Shown: positions 34,000-43,504, counted from the stretch's first letter. The stretch is 64,000 bases of DNA from Chitinophagales bacterium (GCA_017303875.1 JAFLBP010000011.1:114797-178796), one strand, 5' to 3'. Notes: generated from the sequence alone by a model not told the origin. Translations and numbers: made by a program.

Positions 34000-34812
34000 A
34001 TGCAAAGTTTTGAAAATCAACAGATCAGGCGTTTTGTTGACGGTGTTTGGACGGCCGCCGTTCCGGATACTTTGTCGGTAGAAGAACCGCTGGAAATTCA
34101 ATTGTGCCACGGCCCAGGGCGCAGCGTTCAATCTGTTTCCATCACGATGCGTACGCCGGGCAATGATAAAGACCTCGCGTTAGGTTTTTTATTCACGGAA
34201 GGTATTTTACAAAGTCCGGAGCTGCTTGAAACGATTCACATGGCGCCGGCTTCCAACCGGGTTTTAATCAGCCTCAAACCGGAGTTTTCCATTGATTTAA
34301 AAAAAATGGAGCGCCATTTTTATACCACTTCCAGTTGTGGCGTTTGTGGCAAGGCGTCAATTGAAGCCCTGGAGGCAACGCATGTTTGCCCCGTACAGGC
34401 GCCTGCCTGGTCGTTTGAGCCTGCGCTGATTTGCAGCCTGCCCGAACAACTCCGCGCTGCGCAGGAGCAATTTGAATATACCGGCGGCGTACACGCCTCG
34501 GCCTTGTTCGATCGTGCCGGAAAACTGCTGGCCTTGCGCGAAGACGTAGGCCGGCATAATGCCCTCGATAAGTTGATCGGCTTGTATTTTCAGCAAGGCG
34601 AATTACCTTTATCGCAGCATATTTTGCTGTTGAGCGGTCGCGCGAGCTTCGAACTGCTGCAAAAAGCCGCTGCTGCGGGCATTCGTATGGTTTGCGCCGT
34701 GGGAGCGCCGTCGAGCCTGGCAGTGGCCACCGCGAAAAGCCTCGGCATCGCTTTAGTCGGTTTTTTGAGGAAAGACCGCTTTAATTTGTACACAGAAATG
34801 CAACATTTATGA
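34000..34812 (+). CDS. fdhD: Formate dehydrogenase accessory sulfurtransferase
   Basis: FdhD passes sulfur from IscS to the molybdenum cofactor of formate dehydrogenases. The 270-residue sequence has the active pair C113/C116 in SSCGVCGKAS, the EEPLEIQL N-terminal block, ALGFLFTEGI, and REDVGRHNALDKLIG. Length matches the family. It overlaps the next gene by four bases (ATGA at 34809-34812). Its presence argues that the downstream oxidoreductase is a true FdhD client. Confidence 0.95.
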   Translation: MQSFENQQIRRFVDGVWTAAVPDTLSVEEPLEIQLCHGPGRSVQSVSITMRTPGNDKDLALGFLFTEGILQSPELLETIHMAPASNRVLISLKPEFSIDLKKMERHFYTTSSCGVCGKASIEALEATHVCPVQAPAWSFEPALICSLPEQLRAAQEQFEYTGGVHASALFDRAGKLLALREDVGRHNALDKLIGLYFQQGELPLSQHILLLSGRASFELLQKAAAAGIRMVCAVGAPSSLAVATAKSLGIALVGFLRKDRFNLYTEMQHL

Positions 34813-35186
34813 AAATCAGAATCAAAGGCGATTTTGTGCGCTACCGCCTCGTGCAAACAGAAGTGCGCCAGTTGAGCGAAGGTAAACGCCTGGTAGAACA
34901 CACGCGTTTTGGTCCGGCGCCGGAGCATGTTTTTTCCTATGCCCTGGAAAGCAAAGCCGGTATTGAGGAATTGCGCGCCGATTTTACCAATAACACCATC
35001 ACGCTTTTTATTCCGGAACAAGCTGCCAAAGCCTGGCCCGATGAAGCCCGCGTAGGCTTTGAAGTAGCTTATGAAGCAGCACCAGGCGTGCAGCTCAAAT
35101 TGCTGCTGGAAAAAGATTTCGTCTGCCTCGACACCACCGATGAAGACCAATCCGACAATTACCCCAACCCCAATACGACCTGTTAA
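34809..35186 (+). CDS. Small protein resembling DUF7009
   Basis: This 125-residue protein starts MKIRIKGDFVRYRLVQTEV and has strand-rich sequence (NNTITLFIPEQAAKAW) with an acidic end. The N-terminus resembles, from memory, DUF7009 proteins that accompany formate dehydrogenase genes in Bacteroidota. It carries one Cys near the end in DFVCLDTTDEDQ and another at the C-terminus. It overlaps fdhD and lies 12 bases before the oxidoreductase gene, so a maturation role for that enzyme is plausible but unproven. Confidence 0.7.
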   Translation: MKIRIKGDFVRYRLVQTEVRQLSEGKRLVEHTRFGPAPEHVFSYALESKAGIEELRADFTNNTITLFIPEQAAKAWPDEARVGFEVAYEAAPGVQLKLLLEKDFVCLDTTDEDQSDNYPNPNTTC

Positions 35187-35198
35187 ATAAGCCCGACC

Positions 35199-37511
35199 AT
35201 GCTCGACGAGAATAAAACCCTGCCCAATCCCGAAAATCCGGAAACCTTTACCGGACTGCGCCTCGCTGAACCCGCCGACACCGCTGGCGGCGCCAAAGCC
35301 GTTATCAGCAGCCTCAAACATGTGTTCGGCGCCATGGATGCCGTGCGCGGCCTCAAGGCTCTGGGCCGGCTCAATCAGTTCGACGGACACGACTGCCCCG
35401 GTTGCGCCTGGCCTGATCCCGACGGCCACCGTTCCGGCATCGCCGAATATTGCGAAAACGGCGCTAAAGCCATCGCCGAAGAAGCCACAACCAAAAAAGT
35501 AGACGCTGCGTTTTTTGCCAGGCATTCCGTTGCGGAAATCGCCTCCTGGACGGACTATGAAATCGGCAAAAGCGGACGCCTCTGCGAACCCATGTACCTG
35601 GCCCCGGGGGCTACGCATTACGCGCCCATTTCCTGGGAACAAGCCTTTGAAAAAATTGCCGGCGCGCTCAAAAGCCTGCCCGATCCCAACCGAGCCATTT
35701 TTTACACCTCCGGGCGCACCAGCAACGAAGCCGCTTTTTTGTATCAATTGCTGATACGCCGCTACGGCACCAACAACCTGCCCGATTGTAGCAATATGTG
35801 CCACGAATCCAGCGGGGTAGCGCTCAACGAATCGCTGGGCATCGGCAAAGGCTCCGTTACGCTGGAAGATTTTTATGAAACCGATCTGATTCTGATTTTA
35901 GGGCAAAATCCGGGCACCAACCACCCGCGTATGCTCGCCGCGCTGCAAAAAGCCAAGGCGAATGGCGCTAAAATCATCTCCATCAATCCGCTCAAAGAAG
36001 CTGGGCTGCTGAATTTTAGTCACCCGCAGCAATTCAGCGGGATGCTGGGCGCTTCTACGCACCTGACGGATCTGTATTTACAGGTAAAAATCAACGGCGA
36101 TTTGGCCCTGCTGAAAGCCATTGCGCTGCTCTTGCTGGAAGCTGAGGATAAAAATCCCGGCTCCGTCTTCGATCAGGCATTTATTTCTGAAAAAACCCAG
36201 GGCGCAGAGGCTTATCTCGACGATTTGCGGCGCTACAATTTGCAAACCCTCGCCGCCGAATGCGGTATTTCCGAAGCGCAGATCCGTGAAGCGGCGCAAT
36301 TGCTGATCGAGCGCAAACGCGTGATCGCCTGCTGGGCCATGGGCCTTACCCAGCATAAAAATGCGGTGGATACCATCCGCGAAATTGTCAACCTGCTGCT
36401 GCTCAAGGGCAGCGTGGGCAAGCCGGGGGCCGGCACTTGTCCGGTGCGCGGCCACAGCAATGTGCAGGGCGACCGCACCATGGGCATTTACGAGAAACCG
36501 CCCAAGGCGTTTTTAGACAATCTGGAGCGCGCTTTTGGTTTTAATCCGCCCCGCGAAGACGGCTACGATGTAGTGGATGCCATCAAAGCCATGTATGAGG
36601 GCAAGGCCGATGTGTTTATAGCCATGGGCGGGAATTTCCTATCCGCCACGCCCGATACCCTGTACACGGCCCAGGCCCTGCGCAATTGCAGCCTGACGGT
36701 GCAGGTATCCACCAAACTCAACCGAAGCCATGTGATTTGCGGGCGCGAAGCATTGATTTTGCCTTGTCTTGGCCGCACCGACCTGGATTTGCTCGACGGG
36801 CACCGGCAGTTTGTTTCGGTGGAAAATTCTATGGGCGTGGTGCATTCCTCCAAGGGCAGTTTGTGGCCGGTTTCAGATCAATTGCTCAGCGAACCGGTGA
36901 TCGTCTGCCGATTAGCCAAAGCGCTGTTCGGCCAGGATCCGCTGATCGACTGGGATAAATACATGACCCATTACGACCGCATCCGGGAAGATATTGAACG
37001 CTCCATTCCGGGTTTTGAAGATTACAACCGCCGGGTGCGTTTACAGGGCGGATTTTACCTGCCCAACGGCGCGCGTATCGGGCAGTTTAAAACGGGGGCG
37101 GGAAAAGCCATGTTTAATGTGGCCGCGCCGCTGCACACCCCGCTCGCCGATGATGAGTGGATAATGATGACCATTCGCACCCACGACCAGTTCAATACAA
37201 CCATTTATGGACTGCACGACCGATACCGCGGCATTTACAACGAACGCCGGGTAGTTTTACTCAATAAAGCGGATATCGAAAAAGCCGGTTTCAAACCCGG
37301 CGATGTGGTGGATTTATACAATTACCACGGTGGCACGGAACGTGTCGCGCGGCGTTTTATCATCGTTGAATACGATATTCCACGCCAATGCGCCGCCACT
37401 TATTTCCCAGAAACCAATGTGTTGGTGCCCATCAACAGTGTTGCCGAAAAAAGCAATACGCCAACCTCGAAAATGGTAATTATTAAGATAGTGATGAGTG
37501 ATGAGGGGTAA
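35199..37511 (+). CDS. FdhF/YdeP-family molybdopterin oxidoreductase
   Basis: This 770-residue protein is a molybdopterin enzyme of the FdhF/YdeP branch. It has the branch-specific CPGCAWPDP (Cys66, Cys69) and SNMCHESS with Cys201 as the expected metal ligand. It also has GQNPGTNHPRML and INPLKE for cofactor binding, PGAGTCPVRGHSNVQGDRT and a C-terminal beta-barrel domain. It lacks the N-terminal ferredoxin-like extension of larger formate dehydrogenases and has no Tat signal, so it is cytosolic. The substrate is not certain: formate or a related reaction. It closes the mobA-fdhD operon. Confidence 0.88.
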   Translation: MLDENKTLPNPENPETFTGLRLAEPADTAGGAKAVISSLKHVFGAMDAVRGLKALGRLNQFDGHDCPGCAWPDPDGHRSGIAEYCENGAKAIAEEATTKKVDAAFFARHSVAEIASWTDYEIGKSGRLCEPMYLAPGATHYAPISWEQAFEKIAGALKSLPDPNRAIFYTSGRTSNEAAFLYQLLIRRYGTNNLPDCSNMCHESSGVALNESLGIGKGSVTLEDFYETDLILILGQNPGTNHPRMLAALQKAKANGAKIISINPLKEAGLLNFSHPQQFSGMLGASTHLTDLYLQVKINGDLALLKAIALLLLEAEDKNPGSVFDQAFISEKTQGAEAYLDDLRRYNLQTLAAECGISEAQIREAAQLLIERKRVIACWAMGLTQHKNAVDTIREIVNLLLLKGSVGKPGAGTCPVRGHSNVQGDRTMGIYEKPPKAFLDNLERAFGFNPPREDGYDVVDAIKAMYEGKADVFIAMGGNFLSATPDTLYTAQALRNCSLTVQVSTKLNRSHVICGREALILPCLGRTDLDLLDGHRQFVSVENSMGVVHSSKGSLWPVSDQLLSEPVIVCRLAKALFGQDPLIDWDKYMTHYDRIREDIERSIPGFEDYNRRVRLQGGFYLPNGARIGQFKTGAGKAMFNVAAPLHTPLADDEWIMMTIRTHDQFNTTIYGLHDRYRGIYNERRVVLLNKADIEKAGFKPGDVVDLYNYHGGTERVARRFIIVEYDIPRQCAATYFPETNVLVPINSVAEKSNTPTSKMVIIKIVMSDEG

Positions 37512-37526
37512 TGTTTTAGTATTTTA

Positions 37527-37599
37527 GTGTTTTTGTGTTTTAGTATTTTCGTTTAGGCTGGTGAAGATGTCCAACAGTCTCTCTAAAACACAAAAACAC
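37527..37599. terminator. Bidirectional terminator-like inverted repeat
   Basis: Perfect 17-bp arms (37527-37543 and 37583-37599) of AAAACAC words lie between convergent ends of the oxidoreductase and rfbB. The arms carry their own T/A runs. A related repeat is at 25811-25874. Confidence 0.75.
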
Positions 37600-37616
37600 A
37601 AAAACACCCTAACCCC

Positions 37617-38681
37617 TCATCGTTCATCGTTATTTTCGTATTGCTCCGCATAATACTGCTGGTAAGCACCGGAGGCGACATGTTCCAGCCATTCCGTATT
37701 GTCTAAATACCATTGTGCGGTGCGGCGGAAGCCCTCATCGAAGTTGATACTGGGCGTCCAGCCGAGTTCATCGCGGAGTTTGGAGGCATCAATGGCGTAG
37801 CGGCGGTCGTGGCCCGGACGGTCTTTGACAAAGGTGATCAATTGGCGGGAGGCGCCGGGCGTGCGGCCGAGCAGTTCATCCATGATATCGCAGAGTTTTT
37901 CCACGAGATCGATATTTTTCCACTCATTATTGCCGCCGATGTTATACGTTTCGCCGTTGCGTCCTTTGTGAAAAATCAGGTCAATAGCGGAGGCATGATC
38001 TTCCACCCAGAGCCAGTCGCGGGTATATTTCCCGTCGCCATACACCGGCAGCGCTTTTTGCTGTCGGATGTTGTGGATCATCAGCGGAATCAGCTTTTCC
38101 GGAAAATGATAGGGGCCGTAATTGTTGCTGCAATTGGACAGCACCACGGGCAGGTCGTAGGTATGGTGCCAGGCGCGCACGAAATGGTCGCTGCTGGCCT
38201 TGGAAGCCGAGTAAGGCGAACGCGGGTCGTAGGGCGTGGTTTCCGTAAAAAAGCCCTCTTCGCCCAGCGAACCGTACACTTCATCGGTGGAGACATGGTA
38301 AAAACGCTTGTCTTCCGACTGGCCCTTCCAGGCTTGCGCGGCAGCGTGCAGGAGGTTTACCGTGCCCATCACGTTGGTTTCCACAAAAGCTACCGGATTG
38401 CTGATGGAGCGATCCACATGGCTTTCGGCGGCGAGGTGAATAACGCCCTCGAAGGCATATTTTTCAAAAAGCGCCTTTAAAAACGCCTGGTCGCGGATAT
38501 CGCCTTTTTCAAAACGATAATTGGGCGCTCCGGCCACGTCACGCAGGTTTTCGAGGTTGCCTGCGTAGGTCAGCGCGTCGAGATTGACGATGAGGTAATC
38601 CGGGTAGCGCGTGATGAAACGGCGCACGACATGCGAGCCGATGAAGCCCGCGCCGCCGGTGATGAGCAGTGTTTTTTTCAC
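37617..38681 (-). CDS. rfbB: dTDP-glucose 4,6-dehydratase
   Basis: RfbB converts dTDP-glucose to dTDP-4-keto-6-deoxyglucose for surface sugars. The 354-residue extended SDR enzyme has [34 protein letters not shown] and the catalytic [10 protein letters not shown] (YxxxK). [15 protein letters not shown] is a hallmark block. I choose the GTG at 38681 because it overlaps the upstream stop (GTGA) and places the Rossmann motif at residue 8; ATG at 38750 would lie inside the preceding gene. No rfbA, C or D is in the window. Confidence 0.93.
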   Translation of the reverse strand: MKKTLLITGGAGFIGSHVVRRFITRYPDYLIVNLDALTYAGNLENLRDVAGAPNYRFEKGDIRDQAFLKALFEKYAFEGVIHLAAESHVDRSISNPVAFVETNVMGTVNLLHAAAQAWKGQSEDKRFYHVSTDEVYGSLGEEGFFTETTPYDPRSPYSASKASSDHFVRAWHHTYDLPVVLSNCSNNYGPYHFPEKLIPLMIHNIRQQKALPVYGDGKYTRDWLWVEDHASAIDLIFHKGRNGETYNIGGNNEWKNIDLVEKLCDIMDELLGRTPGASRQLITFVKDRPGHDRRYAIDASKLRDELGWTPSINFDEGFRRTAQWYLDNTEWLEHVASGAYQQYYAEQYENNDER

Positions 38682-39622
38682 TGAACTACTTTTTTGAAGT
38701 ATTCGTAGGTGAGTTTGAGGCCTGTGGCGCGGTCGAATTTGGGTTCCCAACCCAGGATGTTGCGTGCCTTGCTGATATCCGGACGGCGTTGCTTGGGGTC
38801 GTCAACCGGCAGTGGGCGATAGTCGACAAAAGCTTTCGGGTTTTGCACTAATTCCAGGATTTCATGCGCGAATTGCAGCATGGTGATTTCCTGTGGGTTG
38901 CCCATATTGACGGGCAGGTGATAGTCGGACAAGAGCAGGCGATAAATGCCTTCCACGAGGTCGTCGACGTAGCAGAAAGAGCGGGTCTGGGTGCCGTCTC
39001 CGAACACCGTCAGGCCTTCGCCGCGAATGGCCTGGCTGAAAAATGCGGGCAGTACGCGGCCGTCGTTCACGCGCATGCGCGGACCGTAGGTGTTAAAAAT
39101 ACGGATGATGCGGGTTTCCACGTTGTGGAAATTATGATAGGCCATTGTGATGGCTTCGAGGAAGCGCTTGGCTTCGTCGTATACGCCACGGGGGCCGACG
39201 GGGTTCACATTACCCCAGTATTCTTCCGTTTGGGGGTGTACCAGCGGGTCACCATACACTTCAGAGGTGGAGGCTACAAGGATGCGCGCCTGTTTTTCCT
39301 TGGCCAGACCGAGCAGGTTGTGTGTGCCCAAAGCGCCTACTTTGAGGGTTTGGATGGGCATTTGCAGGTAATCAATGGGGCTGGCTGGCGAGGCAAAGTG
39401 CAGGATGTAGTCGAGTTTGCCGGGCACGTGCACGAATTTCGTAACATCGTGGTGGTAATATTCAAAGTCTTTTTCCTTAAAAAGGTGTTCGATGTTGTCG
39501 AGGCTGCCGGTGAGGAGGTTGTCCATACCAACGACCTGATACCCTTCTTTAAGGAAACGGTCAGATAAGTGAGAGCCGATGAAGCCGGCAGCGCCGGTGA
39601 TAAGTACGCGTTTTTGTGCCAT
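38678..39622 (-). CDS. UDP-glucuronate decarboxylase-type NAD-dependent epimerase
   Basis: This 314-residue extended SDR enzyme has [11 protein letters not shown], the YYHHDVT block, [26 protein letters not shown] (YxxxK) and IFNTYGPRM. The combination HFASPASP with SEVYGDP is typical of UDP-xylose synthases (UXS), which decarboxylate UDP-glucuronate. It has no membrane anchor. It overlaps rfbB by four bases, so both sugar-nucleotide enzymes are made together. The ATG at 39622 is chosen over one at 39676 because it begins at the Rossmann strand. Confidence 0.85.
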   Translation of the reverse strand: MAQKRVLITGAAGFIGSHLSDRFLKEGYQVVGMDNLLTGSLDNIEHLFKEKDFEYYHHDVTKFVHVPGKLDYILHFASPASPIDYLQMPIQTLKVGALGTHNLLGLAKEKQARILVASTSEVYGDPLVHPQTEEYWGNVNPVGPRGVYDEAKRFLEAITMAYHNFHNVETRIIRIFNTYGPRMRVNDGRVLPAFFSQAIRGEGLTVFGDGTQTRSFCYVDDLVEGIYRLLLSDYHLPVNMGNPQEITMLQFAHEILELVQNPKAFVDYRPLPVDDPKQRRPDISKARNILGWEPKFDRATGLKLTYEYFKKVVQ

Positions 39623-39723
39623 GAGTTTGTGTTGTATGTGGCCGTGGTACAAAGCCCGTGCCGAAGTGCGGCGCAAAGATAAAGGAGAATTGTGCGTTAT
39701 ACAGGAAAAATGGCATCAATAAG

Positions 39724-39731
39724 TACCTTTG
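39724..39731 (+). promoter_or_regulatory. Bacteroidota -7 element (TACCTTTG)
   Basis: TACCTTTG matches TAnnTTTG and lies 39 bases before the FKBP lipoprotein ATG at 39771. No -33 element at standard spacing is evident. Confidence 0.5.
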
Positions 39732-39770
39732 CACGTAGCCCCGTTTAACAACACAAAATTCTTTTCAAAC

Positions 39771-40232
39771 ATGCGTTTTTTAACCCTTTCATTCTTTTTA
39801 ATGGTATTGGCGGTGCTGACTGCCTGCAACAAAGACCTCAGTCCTTCGGAACAATTGGCCAAGGATATTGAGGACATCAAGGCCGAACTGGCGCGTCAGA
39901 ACCTGACAGCTACTGAAACCGCTTCCGGGATTCACTACATCATCACGGCCGGGGGCAGCGGGGGCAGTCCCAACTCACAGTCTACCATCACGGCCTTCTA
40001 CAAAGGGGAGTTTCTGAATGGTGCTATTTTCGATCAGACAACTGGCAGCCCGTTTAAGACCAAACTGAATGAACTCATTCAAGGCTGGCAGGAAGGTATT
40101 CCACTCCTACAAAAAGGCGGCAAAGGTCGTTTCTGGATTCCCTCGGCTTTGTGTTATGGTCCAAGTGGACGAGGCCCGATTCCGCCGAACACGCCCCTTT
40201 ACTTTGAAATCGAACTGGTTGATTTTCAGTAA
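39771..40232 (+). CDS. FKBP-type peptidyl-prolyl isomerase lipoprotein
   Basis: This 153-residue lipoprotein (signal ending LAVLTAC, Cys20) has an FKBP domain from about residue 60: TASGIHYIITAGGSGGSP, TAFYKGEFLNGAIFDQT, LIQGWQEGIPLLQKGGKGRFWIPS and YGPSGRGPIPPNTPLYFEIELV. These are the usual FKBP core strands and loop. It would assist folding in the periplasm. The ATG at 39771 starts the signal peptide. A strong hairpin follows the stop at 40247-40275. Confidence 0.9.
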   Translation: MRFLTLSFFLMVLAVLTACNKDLSPSEQLAKDIEDIKAELARQNLTATETASGIHYIITAGGSGGSPNSQSTITAFYKGEFLNGAIFDQTTGSPFKTKLNELIQGWQEGIPLLQKGGKGRFWIPSALCYGPSGRGPIPPNTPLYFEIELVDFQ

Positions 40233-40246
40233 ACCGGAAAAATTCT

Positions 40247-40275
40247 GTGGAACCTTCTCTCTGAGAGGGTTCCAC
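40247..40275 (+). terminator. Strong hairpin after the FKBP gene
   Basis: A 13-bp stem (40247-40259 with 40263-40275, one G-T pair) and a 3-base loop lie 15 bases after the stop. The following sequence is not a clean T run, so termination may be weak or the hairpin may protect the mRNA. Confidence 0.6.
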
Positions 40276-40304
40276 TATTTCAACACAAAACAAAACTTCA
40301 ACGG

Positions 40305-40646
40305 ATGTACAACAATCATTACCCACCGCCCATCGTGCAGGCGCCGGAGCGCACGCCGCCCATGCTTTGGATTTTTGCAGCCTTCGTTGGTGTTGGCGCT
40401 TTTTTTAGCTTCGTTTATTTTGTACTGAATATTCTGAGTCGGCGGGATATATTAGATTACAGCAGTTTAGCGCCAATTTACACCATACTCAACGTGCTCA
40501 GTCTGCTTGCGCACTTAGTGTTGTATATTTTGGCCATCATCAATATACGGCATTCAACCATTAAGTTGCTGGTGATTACTGCTGCAATCGTGCATATATT
40601 TTGTTCGGCATACTGGGTAGTGGAACGCTTGCTAGATAGATTTTAA
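40305..40646 (+). CDS. Small membrane protein, three or four helices
   Basis: This 113-residue protein has a Pro-rich N-terminus (YPPPIVQAPERTPPM) and hydrophobic helices (LWIFAAFVGVGAFFSFVYFVL, TILNVLSLLAHLVLYILAII, LLVITAAIVHIFCSAYWVV). I recognise no family. Its 3' end overlaps the convergent lipoprotein gene by four bases (40643-40646). Confidence 0.65.
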   Translation: MYNNHYPPPIVQAPERTPPMLWIFAAFVGVGAFFSFVYFVLNILSRRDILDYSSLAPIYTILNVLSLLAHLVLYILAIINIRHSTIKLLVITAAIVHIFCSAYWVVERLLDRF

Positions 40647-41356
40647 TTGGTATATTCTACCACCATTGTCATTTCACCTTGTGTGATTTGAATCGGGCCG
40701 TTTAGCAATACCGGTTCATTGAGCAATGCGCTGAAGCGCAGGGTAATTCGTTTGCCCTTGCGCGTGTCGGCGATGTTGACGCCGCCGGCCGTGTAGTCGA
40801 ATTCATCCACGGCTACGACCAGCACCTGGTTATTGCTGTTGAGAATACTTTGAGTTATGTAGGCTGCTTCCGGACGATTGGGGAACAGCTGCGTGGTATT
40901 CAGCGCTATTACGGCCTGATCGGGTTCGTAACCGATCTGGAAAGTTTTTCCCGGAAAAAAAGTACTGTTAACGGTAGCCAGATCCCAGATGCCGGCGCCT
41001 GGCGAAGCACCTGAAACCTCGGCGGGGTTGCGGATGCCAATCAGTAAATAACCCAGCTGATCGGCCGTTTCAACGCCCGACCAGGCGCGATAATTACCAT
41101 CAATCCGATTATCTATTTTACTGTGCATGCCAATGACGCGGGGGAGCTTATCGAGACTTGAAAAAGACTGAATGGTGTCGATACGCCCGACCGTAAAGTC
41201 GAATTGTTCCGCTTGTGTACCGCTGCTCTGTATCAGACCTTCCGCATAGAGCAGACGCTCGAAATCGGGGCCGAGAAAATTCAGATCCGCGTCTTTTTTG
41301 CAGGAAAAGCTTAATAAAAGTAGCGAAAGGCTGATAAAGATGCTCAAATTTCTCAT
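40643..41356 (-). CDS. Lipoprotein of unknown function
   Basis: This 237-residue lipoprotein has a signal ending LLLLSFSC (Cys19) followed by KKDAD. The mature part is strand-rich (FDFTVGRIDTIQSF, LGYLLIGIRNPAEVSG) and ends in a beta-type domain (KGKRITLRFSALLNEPVLL). No family is recognised. It lies 17 bases downstream of the anti-sigma-like gene and probably shares its transcript with the ECF sigma factor. Confidence 0.65.
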   Translation of the reverse strand: MRNLSIFISLSLLLLSFSCKKDADLNFLGPDFERLLYAEGLIQSSGTQAEQFDFTVGRIDTIQSFSSLDKLPRVIGMHSKIDNRIDGNYRAWSGVETADQLGYLLIGIRNPAEVSGASPGAGIWDLATVNSTFFPGKTFQIGYEPDQAVIALNTTQLFPNRPEAAYITQSILNSNNQVLVVAVDEFDYTAGGVNIADTRKGKRITLRFSALLNEPVLLNGPIQITQGEMTMVVEYTN

Positions 41357-41373
41357 ACGGCAAGACTAATTGT

Positions 41374-42837
41374 TCAGAAACTCATTTGCACAGACAATTG
41401 TGCATCGGTGTTCAGCGTGTTTTCGCGCGCCTGAAAGAAGTTGTCGTGCGTCAGGTCGAAAAGTCCCTGATTGAAGCGCAGGTTCATGCTCAGGCGTGGG
41501 GTAATGCGGCATTCCACTCCCAACACCATGCCGAGGTCAAAGCGGCGCAAACCGCCGCGCAGTTCGGCATTTGCGGGTACTTTATTGATGTCAGCTATAG
41601 CATTCTGAAAATAACCATACGTTTGGGCGCTGACGCTTGCACCTTTCGACCAGTTGACGGATGGGCGAATGCCTGCAAACCAATTGAAGCGATGTTCCGG
41701 GCTTTGGCGTTTGATCAGGATGGGCATTTCCAGAAATTGGAGGGTATTGCCGCTGAAGTTAAGGCTGCGGAAACCCACACCATTGGCTAATAAAAGGGTG
41801 TCGGTCAGTACCGACTGAAAATCATACCCTTTGATAATTTTCCCTGTTAATTCTGCCTGAATGCGGTATCCTGGTATCAAGGTCCGGCTGACGCCGATGC
41901 CGATATGGGGCGCCCAGCGCAGCTGAAGTTCGTTAAAATCTACGGCAGCAAGGCTTGCGCCTGCGAGCACATGGTATTGCAGCTTGCGCTGTTTTTGTAT
42001 TTTGATCGGCAGCGCTGCGGGCGGTGCAAGTTCAAATTGCTGAAGGTTCAGTGGCGCGGAATGGTAGGTAAGTGCTGCGAGTGGCAAGGGGATGGGCTGT
42101 ACCTGAAGGGCGCGCTGCGCTGCGGATGTGCGCTGGGGTGTTTCCGGGCTTGTGGCAGTCGGCAGCTGGCTTGCTCTGTTATTTTTAGCCGCTTCAGCAG
42201 GCGCCGGAGCGGCATTGGCAGCGATTGCTGTTTCGGGCTGCTTGTCGGCCGGGTTTGTTTTTTCCACATTGGCCTGCGGTGTAGTTGCATCGGGCAGTTG
42301 CGGTGCCGAATTCAATTCCCGGGGTGTGTTAGCGCCTTTTTGGTAAAGGCGCTGTGCGGGTTGCGGCGCGGATTCGGCGGCCGGCGGGTTTTCACGATAT
42401 TGTTTTTGCCCTGCGGAAGGTAGGTTTGCGGCAGGCTTGGCGGTGGTCTGGCGTGGGGTAGGCGTGGGGTCGGGTTGCGCTGTGGCAGGCGCCTGGGCGC
42501 TTGTATTTTCGGTCAGGTTGGCAGGCGATGTATTGGTATTTACCGGTGCGAAATGGCCGTTTGCCGGCAGGGTAGCGGCATTGCTCTGCGATTTGGAGCC
42601 AAACCAGAGCAGGCTGAATGCGCTGCCGATGAGCAGCAACAACAGCGTTTTATACAGGGAGCCGCCGGGACTGGGCTGCGTATCGGAGGCAGGATTGGCG
42701 ATAATATTCGGCGCCTGCTCTTCGAGGAGCGCGGCCATTTTATCCCAGGCTTGTTCGTCGAACGCGTACTCCTGTTGCAGGATTCTTTCCCGGAGGAGTT
42801 CCTCGCCGTTATCAGGAGGTGTAAGCATCGGTTGCAT
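41374..42837 (-). CDS. Anti-sigma-like membrane protein with C-terminal beta-barrel-like domain
   Basis: This 487-residue protein starts with a short soluble part (about 1-60) containing FDEQAWDKMAALLEEQ, resembling a cytosolic anti-sigma segment. A membrane helix follows at 62-80 (YKTLLLLLIGSAFSLLWFG), then an Ala/Pro/Thr-rich linker (about 85-255). The C-terminal 200 residues resemble an outer-membrane beta-barrel with alternating strands (YRIQAELTGKIIKGYDFQSV, SMNLRFNQGLFDL). It is immediately downstream of the ECF sigma gene. Its exact role is inferred from position and layout. Confidence 0.6.
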   Translation of the reverse strand: MQPMLTPPDNGEELLRERILQQEYAFDEQAWDKMAALLEEQAPNIIANPASDTQPSPGGSLYKTLLLLLIGSAFSLLWFGSKSQSNAATLPANGHFAPVNTNTSPANLTENTSAQAPATAQPDPTPTPRQTTAKPAANLPSAGQKQYRENPPAAESAPQPAQRLYQKGANTPRELNSAPQLPDATTPQANVEKTNPADKQPETAIAANAAPAPAEAAKNNRASQLPTATSPETPQRTSAAQRALQVQPIPLPLAALTYHSAPLNLQQFELAPPAALPIKIQKQRKLQYHVLAGASLAAVDFNELQLRWAPHIGIGVSRTLIPGYRIQAELTGKIIKGYDFQSVLTDTLLLANGVGFRSLNFSGNTLQFLEMPILIKRQSPEHRFNWFAGIRPSVNWSKGASVSAQTYGYFQNAIADINKVPANAELRGGLRRFDLGMVLGVECRITPRLSMNLRFNQGLFDLTHDNFFQARENTLNTDAQLSVQMSF

Positions 42838-42840
42838 AGG

Positions 42841-43395
42841 CTATTGCTTAATCTCTTGCTGTTTAAGGATTCGGGGTTGCAGCAGGCGCCGGGCATTGGA
42901 TAAATGCCATTTGGAGGTGCCTTCATCAATCCCGAGGGTGCTTGCGATCTCGTGGTGTTTATACCCTTCGATCACATACAGGCAGAAAACAGTGCGGGTT
43001 GCGGCCGGTAATTGCTGGATAAGGGTCATAATCTCTTCCGTGGCAAGCTGGCTGATCGCGTCGCTACTGATGGGGGTATCGGCCTGTGTATTAAAGTCCA
43101 TCACCCGACGATAACTGCTTTTGCTTCGGGCATGATCGATGGCGGTATGTAAAACTATACGTGCCATCCAGCCGGCGAAGCTGCCGATCTCGCGAAATTG
43201 ATGGATAGACTCGAAAATTTTCAAAAAACTGAGGTTCATCACCTCTTGCGCTTCCTCTCTTCCGTTGGTATACCGCATGGCAATGCCAAACAACTTGCCG
43301 AAGTACCGCTGGTAGAGGTACTTTTGCGCCAGGCGATTGCCTTCACGGCATCCCTGTAGCAGTGCATCGTCGGTACTTCGCTGGTTAAAAGTCAT
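42841..43395 (-). CDS. ECF-type RNA polymerase sigma factor
   Basis: This 184-residue sigma-70 family protein has region 2 (about 15-85, with LGIAMRYTNGREEAQEVMNLSFLKIF, then FAGWMARIVLHTAIDHAR). Region 4 (about 120-175) shows LPAATRTVFCLYVIEGYKHHEIASTLGIDEG. No C-terminal extension is seen. It is followed 3 bases later by an anti-sigma-like membrane protein, the usual arrangement for a signal-responsive unit. The ATG at 43395 is chosen because upstream residues have no sigma-like sequence. Confidence 0.92.
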   Translation of the reverse strand: MTFNQRSTDDALLQGCREGNRLAQKYLYQRYFGKLFGIAMRYTNGREEAQEVMNLSFLKIFESIHQFREIGSFAGWMARIVLHTAIDHARSKSSYRRVMDFNTQADTPISSDAISQLATEEIMTLIQQLPAATRTVFCLYVIEGYKHHEIASTLGIDEGTSKWHLSNARRLLQPRILKQQEIKQ

Positions 43396-43504
43396 TGTTG
43401 CATTGGTGCTTGCCCGGTTTATCGTAAATAGCGGGGAAAAGGTTGGGTGTTGGGGACAAAAATAGGGGTAAAAAACTTTTTTTAGGAAAATAAGAAAAAA
43501 CTTG

